From NCBI GenBank assembly GCA_947650365.1, contig OX393549.1:28673209-28737208 (forward strand): a stretch of DNA of 64,000 bases, written 5' to 3'. The DNA comes from Chamaelirium japonicum (lineage: Eukaryota; Streptophyta; Magnoliopsida; Liliales; Melanthiaceae). The first letter of the stretch is position 1. Every line of letters begins with the position of its first letter. The notes below the pieces were generated by a model. It had not been told where the DNA came from and did no database searches. It saw only the letters and a list, made by a program, of their open reading frames with translations. A program made the translations under genes and the position numbers. Positions 1 to 12,726 of the stretch are shown one piece after another.

Positions 1-518
1 TGCGAATGAATTAGAATGGATCGTGCGAATGAATTAGAATGGATCGTACGAATGAATTAGAATGGATATATATGAACGAATAAATTAGAATGGATCATAC
101 GAATGAATTAGAATGGATCGTATGAATGAATTAGAGTGGATAGTGCGAATGAATTAGAATCGATTGTACGAATGAATTAGAATGGATCGTACGAATGAAT
201 TAGAATGGATCATACGAATGAGTAAGAATGGATCGTACGAATGAATTAGAATGGATCGTACGAATGAATTAGAATGGATTGTACGAATAAATTAGAATGG
301 ATACATTCGTCCGAATGAATTAGAATGGATCATACGAATGAGTAAGAATGGATCGTACAAATGAAATAGAATAGATTGTACGAATGAATTAGAATGGATC
401 CTACGAATGAATTAGAATGGATCGTGTGAAAGAATTAGAATGGATTGTATGAATGAATTAGAATGGATCGTATGAATGAATTAGAATGGATCGTACGAAT
501 GAATTCGAATGGATCGTA
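1..518 (+). repeat. F block 1
   Basis: Plus-polarity monomers. Includes a marked unit with TATATATGAACG near 66, also present near 7149 (offset 7083). Ends in class A1 dyad at 497-529. Confidence 0.9.
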
Positions 519-529
519 CGAATTCATTC
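497..529. repeat. Class A1 dyad junction (F to R)
   Basis: GAATGAATTCG at 497-507 and CGAATTCATTC at 519-529 are perfect 11-bp inverted arms around an 11-bp spacer AATGGATCGTA. Array polarity flips here. The same 33 bp recurs at 7557-7589, 15274-15306, 40838-40870, 53274-53306, and with one inner change at 48117-48149 and 61436-61468. Confidence 0.93.
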
Positions 530-3144
530 TAATTCATTCATACAATCCATTCTAATTCTTTCACACGATCCATTCTAATTCATTCGTACGTTCCAATCTA
601 ATTCATTAGCACGATCCATGCTAATTCATTCGTTCGATCAATTCTAATTCATTAGCACGATCCTTTCTAATTCATTCGTACGATCCATTCTAATTTATTC
701 GCACGATCCATTCTAATTCATTCATAGGATCCATTCTAATTCATTCATACGATCTATTCTAATTCTTTCGCACGAATGTATCCATTCTAATTCATTCGCA
801 CAAATGTATCCATTCTAATTCATTCCTACGTTCATTCTAATTCATTCGTACGATCCATTCTAATTCATTCGTACGATCCATTCTAATTCATTCATATGAT
901 CTATTCTAATTCATTCATACAATCCATTCTAATTCTTTCACACGATCCATTCTAATTCATTCGTACGATCCATTCTAATTCATTCGCACAATCCATTCTA
1001 TTTCATTCGTACGATCCATTCTTACTCATTCGTATGATCCATTCTAATTCATTCGCACGAATGTATCCATAATGGATCATACGAATGAGTAAGAATGGAT
1101 CGTCATTCTAATTCATTCGTATGATCCATTCTAATTCATTTGTATCCATTCTATTTCATTCGCACGATCCATTCTAATTCATTCACGCAATCTATTCTAA
1201 TTCATTCGTATGATCCATTCTAATTCATTCGTACGATCCATTCTAATTCATTCATACAATCCATTCTAATTTATTCGCACGAATGTATCCATTCTAATTC
1301 ATTCGTACGATTCATTCTAATTCATTCGTACGATCCATTCTAATTCACTCATACGATCCATTCTAATTCATTCGTACGATGCATTCTAATTCATTCGCTC
1401 GAATGTATCCATTCTAATCCATTCGTACGATCCATTCTAATTCATTCGCATGAATGTAACCATTCTAATTCATTCATTTGATCCATTCTAATTCATTCGT
1501 ACGATCCATTATAATTCATTCGTCTGATCCATTCTAATTCATTCGCACGAATGTATCCATTCTAATTAATTCGTACGATCCATTCTAATTCATTCGTATG
1601 ATCCATTCTAATTCATTCGCACAATCCATTCTATTTCATTCGTACGATCCATTCTTACTCATTGGTACGATCCATTCTAATTCATTCGCACGAATGTATC
1701 CATTCTAATTCATTCGTACGAATCCATTCTTATTCATTCATACAATCTATTCTATTTCATTCGTACGATCCATTCTTACTCATTCGTATGATCCATTCTA
1801 ATTCATTCGGACGAATGTATCCATTCTAATTTATTCGTACGATCCATTCTAATTCATTCGTACGATCCATTCTAATTCATTCGTACGATCCATTCTAATT
1901 CATTCGTCCGATCCATTCTAATTCATTCGCACGAATGTATCCATTCTAATTCATTCGTACGATCCATTCTAATTTATTTATACGATCCATTCTAATTCAT
2001 TCGTAAGATCCATTCTAATTCATTCGTATGATCCATTCTAATTCATTCGTACGATCCATTCTAATTCATTCGCACGAATGTATCCATTCTAGTTAATTCG
2101 TACGATCTATTCTAATTCATTCGCATGGATCGTGTATTCGTACGATCCATTCTAATTCATTCGTAAGATCCATTCTAATTCATTCGTACGATCCATTCCA
2201 ATTCATTCGTACGATCCATTCTAATTCATTCGCACGAATGTATCCATTCTAGTTCATTCATACGATTTATTCTAATTCATTCGCATGGATCGTGCATTCG
2301 TACGATCCATTCTAATTCATTCGTAAGATTCATTCTAATTCATTCGTACGATCCATTCTAATTCATTCGTACGATCCATTCTAATTCATTCGCACGAATG
2401 TATCCATTCTAGTTCATTCGTACGATCCATTCTAATTCATTCGTACGATCCATTCTAATTCATTCATACGATCTATTCTAATTCATTCATACAATCCATT
2501 CTAATTCTTTCACACGATCCATTCTAATTCATTCGTACGATCCATTCTAATTCATTCGTACGATCCATTCTAAATCATTCGTACAATCTATTCTAATTCT
2601 TTCACACGATCCATTCAAATTCATTCGTACGATCCATTCTAATTCATTCGCACGATCTGTTCTTATTCATTCGCACAATCCATTCTAATTCATTCGCACG
2701 AATGTATCCATTCTAATTCATTCGTACGATCCATTCTAATTCATTCGTACGATCCATTCTAATTCATTCGTATGATCCATTCTAATTAATTCGTATGATC
2801 CATTTTAATTCATTCGTACGATCCATTCTAATTCATTCATACAATCCATTCTAATTCATTCGTACGATCCATTCTAATTCACTCATATGATCCATTCTAA
2901 TACATTCATACGATCCATTTTAATTCATTTGCATGAATATATCCATTCTAATTCATTCGTACGATCCATTCTAATTCCTTCGTACGATCCATTCTAATTC
3001 ATTCGTACGATCTATTCTAATTCGTTCGTACGATCCATTCTAATTCATTCGTACGATCCATTATAATTCCTTCGTACGATCCATTCTAATTCATTCATAC
3101 GATCCATTCTAATTCATTCGTACGATCTATTCTAATTCATTCGT
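519..3144 (-). repeat. R block 2
   Basis: Minus-polarity monomers, 2.6 kb. Near-identical in variant order to 7579-10185. Contains a 33-bp F island at 1071-1103 and two tiny flips GCATGGATCGTG near 2124 and 2285 (class C motif). 2650-3144 is also matched by about 17023-17472. Right end is class K2. Confidence 0.9.
1071..1103 (+). repeat. 33-bp F island inside R block
   Basis: Entered through TATCCATAATGGATC (class M2) and left through GATCGTCATTC (reverse of class D). Both edges and about 150-200 bp on each side match the reverse complement of 39360-39920, where the opposite-polarity insert is 169 bp. I infer that the island is an internally deleted inverted copy of that insert. Same island at 8131-8163. 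Confidence 0.85.
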
Positions 3145-5021
3145 ATGAATGGATACATTCATGTGAATGAATTAAAATGTATCGTACGAATGAGTAAGAA
3201 TGGATCGTACGAATGAAATAGAATGGATTGCACGAATGAATTAGAATGGATCGTACGAATGAATTAGAATGGATCGTGTGAAAGAATTAGAATGGATTGT
3301 ATGAATGAATTAGAATGGATCGTACGAATGAATTAGAATGGATCGTACGAAGGAATTAGAATGGATCGTACGAATGAATTAGAATGGATCGTACGAATGA
3401 ATTAGAATGGATCATACGAATTAATTAGAATGGATCGTACGAATGAATTAGAATGGATCGTATGAATGAATTAGAATAGATTGTGCGAATGAATTAGAAT
3501 GGATCGTACGAATGAAATAGAATGGATCGTACGAATGAATTAGAATAGATCGTGCGAATGAATTAGAATGGATCGGACGAATGAATTAGAATAGATCTTA
3601 CGAATGAATTAGAATGGATCGTACGAAGGAACTAGAATGGATCGTACGAATGAATTAGAATGGATATATTCGTGCAAATAAATTAGAATGGATCGTATGA
3701 ATGTATTAGAATGGATACATTCGTGCGAATGAATTAGAATGGATCGGAAGAATGAATTAGAATAGATCGTACGAATGAATTAGAATGGACCGTACGAAGG
3801 AATTAGAATGGATCGTACGAATGAACTAGAATGGATTAGAATGGATCGTACGAATGAATTAGAATGGATCGTATGAATGAATTAGAATGGATCGTACGAA
3901 TGAATTAGAATGGATCGTATGAAGGAATTAGAATGGATCGTACGAATGAATTAGAATGGATATATTCGTGCAAATGAATTAGAATGGATCGTATGAATGT
4001 ATTAGAATGGATACATTCGTGCGAATGAATTAGAATGGATCGGAAGAATGAATTAGAATAGATCGTACGAATGAATTAGAATGGATCGTACGAAGGAATT
4101 AGAATGGATCGTACGAATGAACTAGAATGGATTAGAATGGATCGTACGAATGAATTAGAATGGATCGTATGAATGAATTAGAATGGATCGTACGAATGAA
4201 TTAGAATGGATCATACGAATGAATTAGAATGGATCGTACGAATGAATTAGAATGGATCTTACGAATGAATTAGATTGGATCGTACGAATGAATTAGAATG
4301 GATCGTACGAATAAATTAGAATGGATACATTCGTCCGAATGAATTAGAATGGATCATACGAATGAGTTAGAATGGATCGTGCGAATGAATTAGAATGGAT
4401 CGTACGAATGAATTAGAATGGATACATTTGTGCGAATGAATTAGAATGGATCGTAGGAATGAATTAGAATGGATCGTATGAATGAATTAGAATGGATCGT
4501 ACGAATGAATTAGAATGGATCGTGTGAATGAATTAGAATGGATCGTACGAATGAATTAGAATGGATCGTACGAATGAACTAGAATGGATATATTCGTGCG
4601 AATGAATTAGAATGGATTGTACGAATGAATTAGAATGGATCGTACGAATGAATTAGAATGGATCTTACGAATGAATTAGAATGGATCTTACGAATGAATT
4701 AGAATGGATCGTACGAATGAATTAGAATGGATACATTCGTGCGAATGAATTAGAATGGATCGGACGAATGAATTAGAATGGATCGTACGAATGAATTAGA
4801 ATGGATCGTACGAATGAATTAGAATGGATCGTGCGAATGAATTAGAATGAATCGTGTGAAAGAATTAGAATGTATTGTATGAATGATTTAGAATGGATCG
4901 TACGAATGAATTAGAATGGATCTTACGAATGAATTAGAATGGATCGTACGAATGAATTAGAATGGATCATACGAATGAATTAGAATCGATACATTCGTGC
5001 GAATGAATTAGAATGGATCGT
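3145..5021 (+). repeat. F block 3
   Basis: Plus-polarity monomers, several of 28 bp. Left edge has GAATGGATACATTCATGTG (K2), shared with 17473. Recurs as 17473-19091 with about 260 bp less. Contains a 296-bp internal duplication (see next entry). Right edge is GTGCAC (class B1). Confidence 0.9.
3625..4215 (+). repeat. 296-bp tandem duplication within F block 3
   Basis: Marker units repeat at a fixed offset of 296 bp: TGGATATATTCGTGC at 3661 and 3957, and ACTAGAATGGATTAGAATGG at 3825 and 4121. The second marker contains a 10-bp partial-unit scar (GATTAGAATG). The related segment at 17.9-18.3 kb keeps only one copy of that scar (18042). Confidence 0.85.
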
Positions 5022-6678
5022 GCACGAATGTATCCATTCTAATTCATTCGTACGATCCATTCAAATTCATTAATATGATCCATTCTAATTCATTCGTACG
5101 ATCCATTCTAATTCATATGCACAAAGGTATCCATTCTAATCCATTCGTAGGATCCATTCTAATCCATTCGTACGATCCATTCTAATTCATTCGTACGATC
5201 CATTCTAATTCATTCGTACAATCCATTCTAATTCATTCGTATGATCCATTCTAACTCATTCGGTGGATCCATTCTAATTCATTCGTACGATCCATTCTAA
5301 TTCATTCCCACGATCCAATCTAATTTATTCATACGATCCATTCTAATTCATTCGTACGATCTATTCTAATTCATTCGCACGAATGTAACCATTCTAATTC
5401 ATTCATACGATTCATTCTAATTCATTCGTATGTGCTATTCTAATTCATTCGTACGATCCATTCTAATTCATTCACACGAATATATCCATTCTAATTCATT
5501 CATACGATCCATTCTAATTCATTCGTACGATCCATTCTAATTCACTCATACGATCCATTCTAATACATTCATACGATCCATTCTAATTCATTTGCACGAA
5601 TATATCCATTCTAATTCATTCGTACGATCCATTCTAATTCCTTCGTACGATCCATTCTAATTCATTCGTACAATCTATTCTATTTCATTCGTACGATCCA
5701 TTCTTACTCATTCGTACGATCCATTCTAATTCATTCGTCCGATCCATTCTAATTCATTCGCACGAATGTATCCATTCTAATTCAGTCGTTCGATCAATTC
5801 TAATTCATTAGCACGATCCATTCTAATTCATTCGTACGATCCATTCTAATTCATTCGCATGATCCATTCTAATTCATTCATAGGATCCATTCTAATTCAT
5901 TCATACGATCTATTCTAATTCTTTCGCACGAATATATCCATTCTAATTCATTCGCACGAATGTATCCATTCTAATTCATTCGTACGATCCATTCTAATTC
6001 ATTCGTACGATCCATTCTAATTCATTAATATGATCCATTCTAATTCATTCATACGATCCGTTCTAATTCATATGGACAAAGGTATCCATTCTAATCAATT
6101 CATAGGATCCATTCTAATCCATTCGTACGATCCATTCATCATTCGTACGATCTCATTCGCTCGAATGTATCCATTCTAATCCATTCATACGATCCATTCT
6201 AATCCATTCGTATGATCCATTCTAATTCATTCGCATGAATGTAACCATTCTAATTCATTTATTTGATCCATTCTAATTCATTCGTACGATCCATTCTAAT
6301 TCATTCGTCCGATCCATTCTAATTCATTCGCACGAATGTATCCATTCTAATTCATTCGTACGATCCATTCTAATTCATTCGTACGATCCATTCTAATTCA
6401 TTCGTAAGATCCATTCTAATTCAATCGTACGATCCATTCTAATTCATTCGTACGATCCATTCTAATTTATTCGCACGAATGTATCCATTCTAGTTCATTC
6501 GTACGATCCATTCTAATTCATTCGTACGATCCATTCTAATTCATTCGCACGATCCATTCTAATTCATTCGTACGATCAATTCTAATTCATTCGTGCAATC
6601 CTGCTATTTTATTCGTATGATCCATTCTTACTCATTTGTACGATCCATTCTAATTCATTCACACGAATGTATCCATTC
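5022..6678 (-). repeat. R block 4
   Basis: Minus polarity. Its first 240 bp match 19092-19300, including the rare unit with CATATGCACAAAGG (near 5104; again near 6070). The right end is GTATCCATTCGTAC, a class K1 flip. Confidence 0.88.
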
Positions 6679-6887
6679 GTACTAATGAATTAGAATAGAT
6701 TATACGAATGAATTAGAATGGATCGTACGAAGGAATTAGAATGGATCGTACGAATGAATTAGAATGGATCGTACGAAGGAATTAGAATGGATCGTATGAA
6801 TGAATTAGAATGGATCGTACGATTGAATTAGAATGGATCATACGAATGAGTAAGAATGAATCGTATGAATGAATTAGATTGGATCGT
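6679..6887 (+). repeat. F block 5
   Basis: Plus polarity. With blocks 6 and 7 it matches about 55.2-55.6 kb (offset about 48.5 kb). Right edge is a 16-bp perfect palindrome TGGATCGTACGATCCA at 6880-6895. Confidence 0.88.
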
Positions 6888-6909
6888 ACGATCCATTCTA
6901 ATTCGTTAG
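6888..6909 (-). repeat. R block 6, about one monomer
   Basis: A single reversed unit between two F blocks, ending ATTCGTTAGCATGG. The same single-unit flip is at 55403-55425, so it was copied with its flanks. Confidence 0.85.
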
Positions 6910-7578
6910 CATGGATCGTGCTAATGAATTAGAATGGAATATACGAATGAATTAGAATGGATCGTAGAATGGATCGTACGAATGAATTAGAATGAATTAG
7001 AATGGATCGTACAAATGAATTAGAATAGATCATAGGAATGAATTAGAATGGATCGTGCAAATGAATTAGAATGGATACATTCGTGCGAATGAATTAGAAT
7101 GGATCGTGTGAATGAATTAGAATGGATCGTACGAATGAATTAGAATGGATATATATGAACGAATAAATTAGAATGGATCATACGAATGAATTAGAATGGA
7201 TCGTATGAATGAATTAGAGTGGATAGTGCGAATGAATTAGAATCGATTGTACGAATGAATTAGAATGGATCGTACGAATGAATTAGAATGGATCATACGA
7301 ATGAGTAAGAATGGATCGTACGAATGAATTAGAATGGATCGTACGAATAAATTAGAATGGATACATTCGTCCGAATGAATTAGAATGGATCATACGAATG
7401 AGTAAGAATGGATCGTACGAATGAAATAGAATAGATTGTACGAATAAATTAGAATGGATCCTACGAATGAATTAGAATGGATCGTGTGAAAGAATTAGAA
7501 TGGATTGTATGAATGAATTAGAATGGATCGTATGAATGAATTAGAATGGATCGTACGAATGAATTCGAATGGATCGTA
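6910..7578 (+). repeat. F block 7
   Basis: Plus polarity. From about 7083 it repeats block 1 unit for unit. Contains GGATCGTAGAATGG, a truncated unit also seen near 55480. Ends in the A1 dyad 7557-7589. Confidence 0.9.
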
Positions 7579-10190
7579 CGAATTCATTCTAATTCATTCA
7601 TACAATCCATTCTAATTCTTTCACACGATCCATTCTAATTCATTCGTACGCTCCATTCTAATTCATTAGCACGATCCATGCTAATTCATTCGTTCGATCA
7701 ATTCTAATTCATTAGCACGATCCATTCTAATTCATTCGTACGATCCATTCTAATTTATTCGCACGATCCATTCTAATTCATTCATAGGATCCATTCTAAT
7801 TCATTCATACGATCTATTCTAATTCTTTCGCACGAATGTATCCATTCTAATTCATTCGCACGAATGTATCCATTCTAATTCATTTGTACGATCCATTCTA
7901 ATTCATTCGTACGATCCATTCTAATTCATTCGTACGATCCATTCTAATTCATTCATATGATCTATTCTAATTCATTCATACAATCCATTCTAATTCTTTC
8001 ACACGATCCATTCTAATTCATTCGTACGATCCATTCTAATTCATTCGCACAATCCATTCTATTTCATTCGTACGATCCATTCTTACTCATTCATATGATC
8101 CATTCTAATTCATTCGCACGAATGTATCCATAATGGATCATACGAATGAGTAAGAATGGATCGTCATTCTAATTCATTCGTATGATCCATTCTAATTCAT
8201 TTGTATCCATTCTATTTCATTCGCACGATCCATTCTAATTCATTCACGCAATCTATTCTAATTCATTCGTATGATCCATTCTAATTCATTCGTACGATCC
8301 ATTCTAATTCATTCATACAATCCATTCTAATTTATTCGCACGATTCATTCTAATTCATTCGTACGATTCATTCTAATTCATTCGTATGATCCATTCTAAT
8401 TCACTCATACGATCCATTCTAATTCATTCGTACGATCCATTCTAATTCATTCGCTCGAATGTATCCATTCTAATCCATTCGTACGATCCATTCTAATTCA
8501 TTCGCATGAATGTAACCATTCTAATTCATTTATTTGATCCATTCTAATTCATTCATACGATCCATTATAATTCATTCGTCCGATCCATTCTAATTCATTC
8601 GCACGAATGTATCCATTCTAATTAATTCGTACGATCCATTCTAATTCATTCGTATGATCCATTCTAATTCATTCGCACAATCCATTCTATTTCATTCGTA
8701 CGATCCATTCTTACTCATTGGTACGATCCATTCTAATTCATTCGCACGAATGTATCCATTCTAATTCATTCGTACAAATCCATTCTTATTCATTCATACA
8801 ATCTATTCTATTTCATTCGTACGATCCATTCTTACTCATTCGTATGATCCATTCTAATTCATTCGGACGAATGTATCCATTCTAATTTATTCGTACGATC
8901 CATTCTAATTCATTCGTACGATCCATTCTAATTCATTCGTACGATCCATTCTAATTCATTCGTCCGATCCATTCTAATTCATTCGCACGAATGTATCCAT
9001 TCTAATTCATTCGTACGATCTATTCTAATTTATTCATACGATCCATTCTAATTCATTCGTAAGATCCATTCTAATTCATTCGTACGATCCATTCTAATTC
9101 ATTCGTACGATCCATTCTAATTCATTCGCACGAATGTATCCATTCTAGTTCATTCGTACGATCTATTCTAATTCATTCGCATGGATCGTGTATTCGTACG
9201 ATCCATTCTAATTCATTCGTAAGATTCATTCTAATTCATTCGTAGGATCCATTCTAATTCATTCGTACGATCCATTCTAATTCATTCGCACGAATGTATC
9301 CATTCTAGTTCATTCGTACGATCCATTCTAATTCATTCGTACGATCCATTCTAATTCATTCATACGATCTATTCTAATTCATTCATATAATCCATTCTAA
9401 TTCTTTCACACGATCCATTCTAATTCATTCGTACGATCCATTCTAATTCATTCGTACGATCCATTCTAAATCATTCGTATAATCTATTCTAATTCTTTCA
9501 CATGATCCATTCTAATTCATTCGTATGATCCATTCTAATTCATTCACACGATCCATTTTAATTCATATGCACAAAGGTATCCATTCTAATCCATTCGTAG
9601 GATCCATTCTAATTCATTCGCACGATCCATTCTAATTCATTCGTACGATCCATTCTAATTCATTCGTACGATCCATTCTAATTCATTCGTAAGATCATTT
9701 CTAATTCATTCGTACGATCCATTCTAATTCATTCGTACGATCCATTCTAATTCATTCGCACGAATGTATCCATTCTAGTTCATTCATACGATCCATTCTA
9801 ATTCATTCGTACGATCCATTCTTATTCATTCGTATGATCCATTCTAATTAATTCGTATGATCCATTCTAATTCATTCGTACGATCCATTATAATTCATTC
9901 ATACAATCCATTCTAATTCATTCGTACGATCCATTCTAATTCACTCATACGATCCATTCTAATACATTCATACGATCCATTCTAATTCATTTGCACGAAT
10001 ATATCCATTCTAATTCATTCGTACGATCCATTCTAATTCATTCGTACGATCTATTCTAATTCATTCGTACGATCCATTCTAATTCATTCGTACGATCCAT
10101 TCTAATTCCTTCGTACGATCCATTCTAATTCATTCGTACGATCCATTCTAATTCATTCGTACAATCTATTCTAATTCATTCATACGAATG
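7083..10190. repeat. Higher-order repeat A, copy 2
   Basis: Second copy of 1-3150. The spacing of shared markers changes by single monomers, consistent with small unequal exchanges after duplication. The block order diverges after the K2 junction. Confidence 0.9.
7579..10185 (-). repeat. R block 8
   Basis: Direct copy of R block 2: same order of variants, same 33-bp F island (8131-8163) and same class C micro-flip near 9180. The offset drifts from 7083 to about 7039, i.e. net loss of about two monomers. Confidence 0.9.
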
Positions 10191-10437
10191 GATACATTCG
10201 TGTGAATGAATTAGAATGGATCGTACGAATGAGTAAGAATGGATCGTACGAATGAAATAGAATGGATTGCACGAATGAATTAGAATGGATCGTGCGAATG
10301 AATTAGAATGGATCGTACGAATGAATTAGAATGGATACATTTGTGCGAATGAATTAGAATGGATCATACGAATGAATTAGAATGGATCGTATGAATGAAT
10401 TAGAATGGATCGTGCGAACGAATTTGAATGGATCGTA
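10186..10437 (+). repeat. F block 9
   Basis: Plus polarity. Entered through CATACGAATGGATACATTCG (K2). The right edge resembles dyad A1, but the left arm is GAATTTG, so the symmetry is degraded. Confidence 0.87.
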
Positions 10438-11603
10438 CGAATTCATTCTAATTCATTCATACAATCCATTCTAATTCTTTCACACGATCCATTCTAATTT
10501 ATTCGTACGTTCCATTCTAATTCATTAGCACGATCCATGCTAATTAATTCGTTCGATCAATTCTAATTCATTAGCACGATCCATTCTAATTCATTCGTAC
10601 GATCCATTCTAATTCATTTGCACGATCCATTCTAATTCATTCATAGGATCCATTCTAATTCATTCATACGATCTATTCTAATTCTTTTGCACGAATGTAT
10701 CCATTCTAATTCATTCGCACGAATGTATCCATTCTAATTCATTCGTACGATCCATTCTAATTCATTCGTACGATCCATTCTAATTCATTCATACGATCCA
10801 TTCTAATTCCTTCATACGATCCATTCTAATTCATTCGTACGATCTATTCTAATTCATTCGTACGATCCATTCTAATTCATTCATACGATCCATTCTAATT
10901 CATTCGTACGATCTATTCTAATTCATTCGTACGATCCATTCTAATTTCATTCGTACGATCCATTCTAATTCATTCGCTCGAATGTATCCATTCTAATCCA
11001 TTCGTACGATCCATTATAATCCATTCGTACGATCCATTCTAATTCATTCGCATGAATGTAACCATTCTAATTCATTCATTTGATCCATTCTAATTCATTC
11101 GTACGATCCATTCTAATTCATTCGTCCGATCCATTCTAATTCATTCGCACGAATGTATCCATTCTAATCCATTCGTAAGATCCATTCTAATTCATTCGTA
11201 CGATCCATTCTAATTCATTCGTCCGATCCATTCTAATTCATTAATATGATCCATTCTAATTCATTCGTACGATCCATTCTAATTCATTCATTTGATCCAT
11301 TATAATTCATTCGTACGATCCATTCTAATTCATGCGTACAATCCATTCTATTTCATTCGTACGATCCATTCTTACTCATTCGTATGATCCATTCTAATTC
11401 ATTCGTACGATCCATTCTAATTCATTCGTACGATCCATTCTAATTCATTCGCACGAATGTATCCATTCTAGTTCATTCGTACGATCCATTCTAATTCATT
11501 CGTATGATCCATTCTAATTCATTCGCACGATCCATTCTAATTCATTCGTACGATCCATTCTAATTCATTCATACGATCGATTCTAATTCTAATTCATTCT
11601 GTT
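10438..11603 (-). repeat. R block 10
   Basis: Minus polarity. The first 300 bp follow block 2/8 variants. Ends in an otherwise unseen stretch TTCTGTTTTAATGGATC near 11598, a one-off switch. Confidence 0.87.
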
Positions 11604-12039
11604 TTAATGGATCATACGAATGAGTAAGAATGGATCGTACGAATGAAATAGAATGGATTGTGCGAATGAATTAGAATGGATCGTACGAATGAATTAGAAT
11701 GGATCGTACGAATGAATTAGAATGGATCGTACGAATGAATTAGAATGGATAGATTCGTGCGAATGAATTAGAATGGATACATTCGTGCGAAAGAATTAGA
11801 ATAGATCGTATGAATGAATTAGAATGGATCCTATGAATGAATTAGAATGGATCGTGCGAATGAATTAGAATGGATCCTACGAATGAATTAGAATGGATCG
11901 TGCTAATGAATTAGAATTGATCGAACAAATGAATTAGCATGGATCGTGCTAATGAATTAGAATGGAACGTACTAATGAATTAGAATGGATCGTGTGAAAG
12001 AATTAGAATGGATTGTATGAATGAATTAGAATGAATTCG
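11604..12039 (+). repeat. F block 11
   Basis: Plus polarity. Contains the triplet of variants GTGCTAATG, ATTGATCGAAC, AGCATGGATCGTGC also found in blocks 27, 36 and 68. Ends in class A2 dyad. Confidence 0.88.
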
Positions 12040-12061
12040 TACGATCCATTCGAATTCATTC
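12029..12061. repeat. Class A2 dyad junction
   Basis: Arms GAATGAATTCG and CGAATTCATTC around spacer TACGATCCATT. This is the exact reverse complement of the A1 dyad, and at least 25 bp on each side also match the reverse complement of the A1 flanks. Further A2 copies: 21112-21144, 23447-23479, 31935-31967 (one spacer change), 58362-58394. Confidence 0.93.
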
Positions 12062-12726
12062 GCACGATCCATTCTAATTCATTCATACGATCCATTCTAA
12101 TTCATTCATACAATCCATTCTAATTCTTTCACACGATCCATTCTAATTCATTCGTAGGATCCATTCTAATTCATTCGTACAATCTATTCTATTTCATTCG
12201 TACGATCCATTCTTACTCATTCGTATGATCCATTCTAATTCATTCGGACGAATGTATCCATTCTAATTTATTCGTACGATCCATTCTAATTCATTCGTAG
12301 GATCCATTCTAATTCATTCGTACGATCCATTCTAATTCATTCGCACGAATGTATCCATTCTAATTCATTCGTACGATCTATTCTAATTCATTCGTACGAT
12401 CCATTCTAATTCATTCGTAAGATCCATTCTAATTCATTCGTACGATCCATTGTAATTCATTCGTACGATCCATTCTAATTCATTCGCACGAATGTATCCA
12501 TTCTAGTTCATTCGTACGATCCATTCTAATTCATTCGTACGATCTATTCTAATTCATTCGCACGATCTATTCTAATTCATTCATACAATCCATTCTAATT
12601 CATTCGCACGAATGTATCCATTCTAATTCATTCGTATACGATCCATTCTAATTCATTCGCACGAATGTATCCATTCTAATTCATTCATACGATCCATTCT
12701 AATTCACTCATACGATCCATTCTAAT
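12040..12726 (-). repeat. R block 12
   Basis: Minus polarity. First part matches 21119 and 58370 onward (TACAATCTATTCTATTTC marker). Ends TCTAATACGAATG. Confidence 0.87.

Larger units (their letters stand above)
1..3150. repeat. Higher-order repeat A, copy 1
   Basis: Blocks 1-2 with the A1 dyad, the F island and the K2 exit are repeated at about 7083-10190. Shared markers: TATATATGAACG (66/7149), dyad (497/7557), F island (1071/8131), K2 (3145/10186). Confidence 0.9.

Noticed and set aside
497-529. Site-specific invertase or resolvase recombination site (dyad with an invertible 11-bp spacer)
   Set aside because: Tempting because the spacer occurs in both orientations between fixed arms, but the flanks are reversed together with it for at least 25 bp, so this is orientation of larger segments rather than spacer flipping. 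No recombinase gene is in the window.
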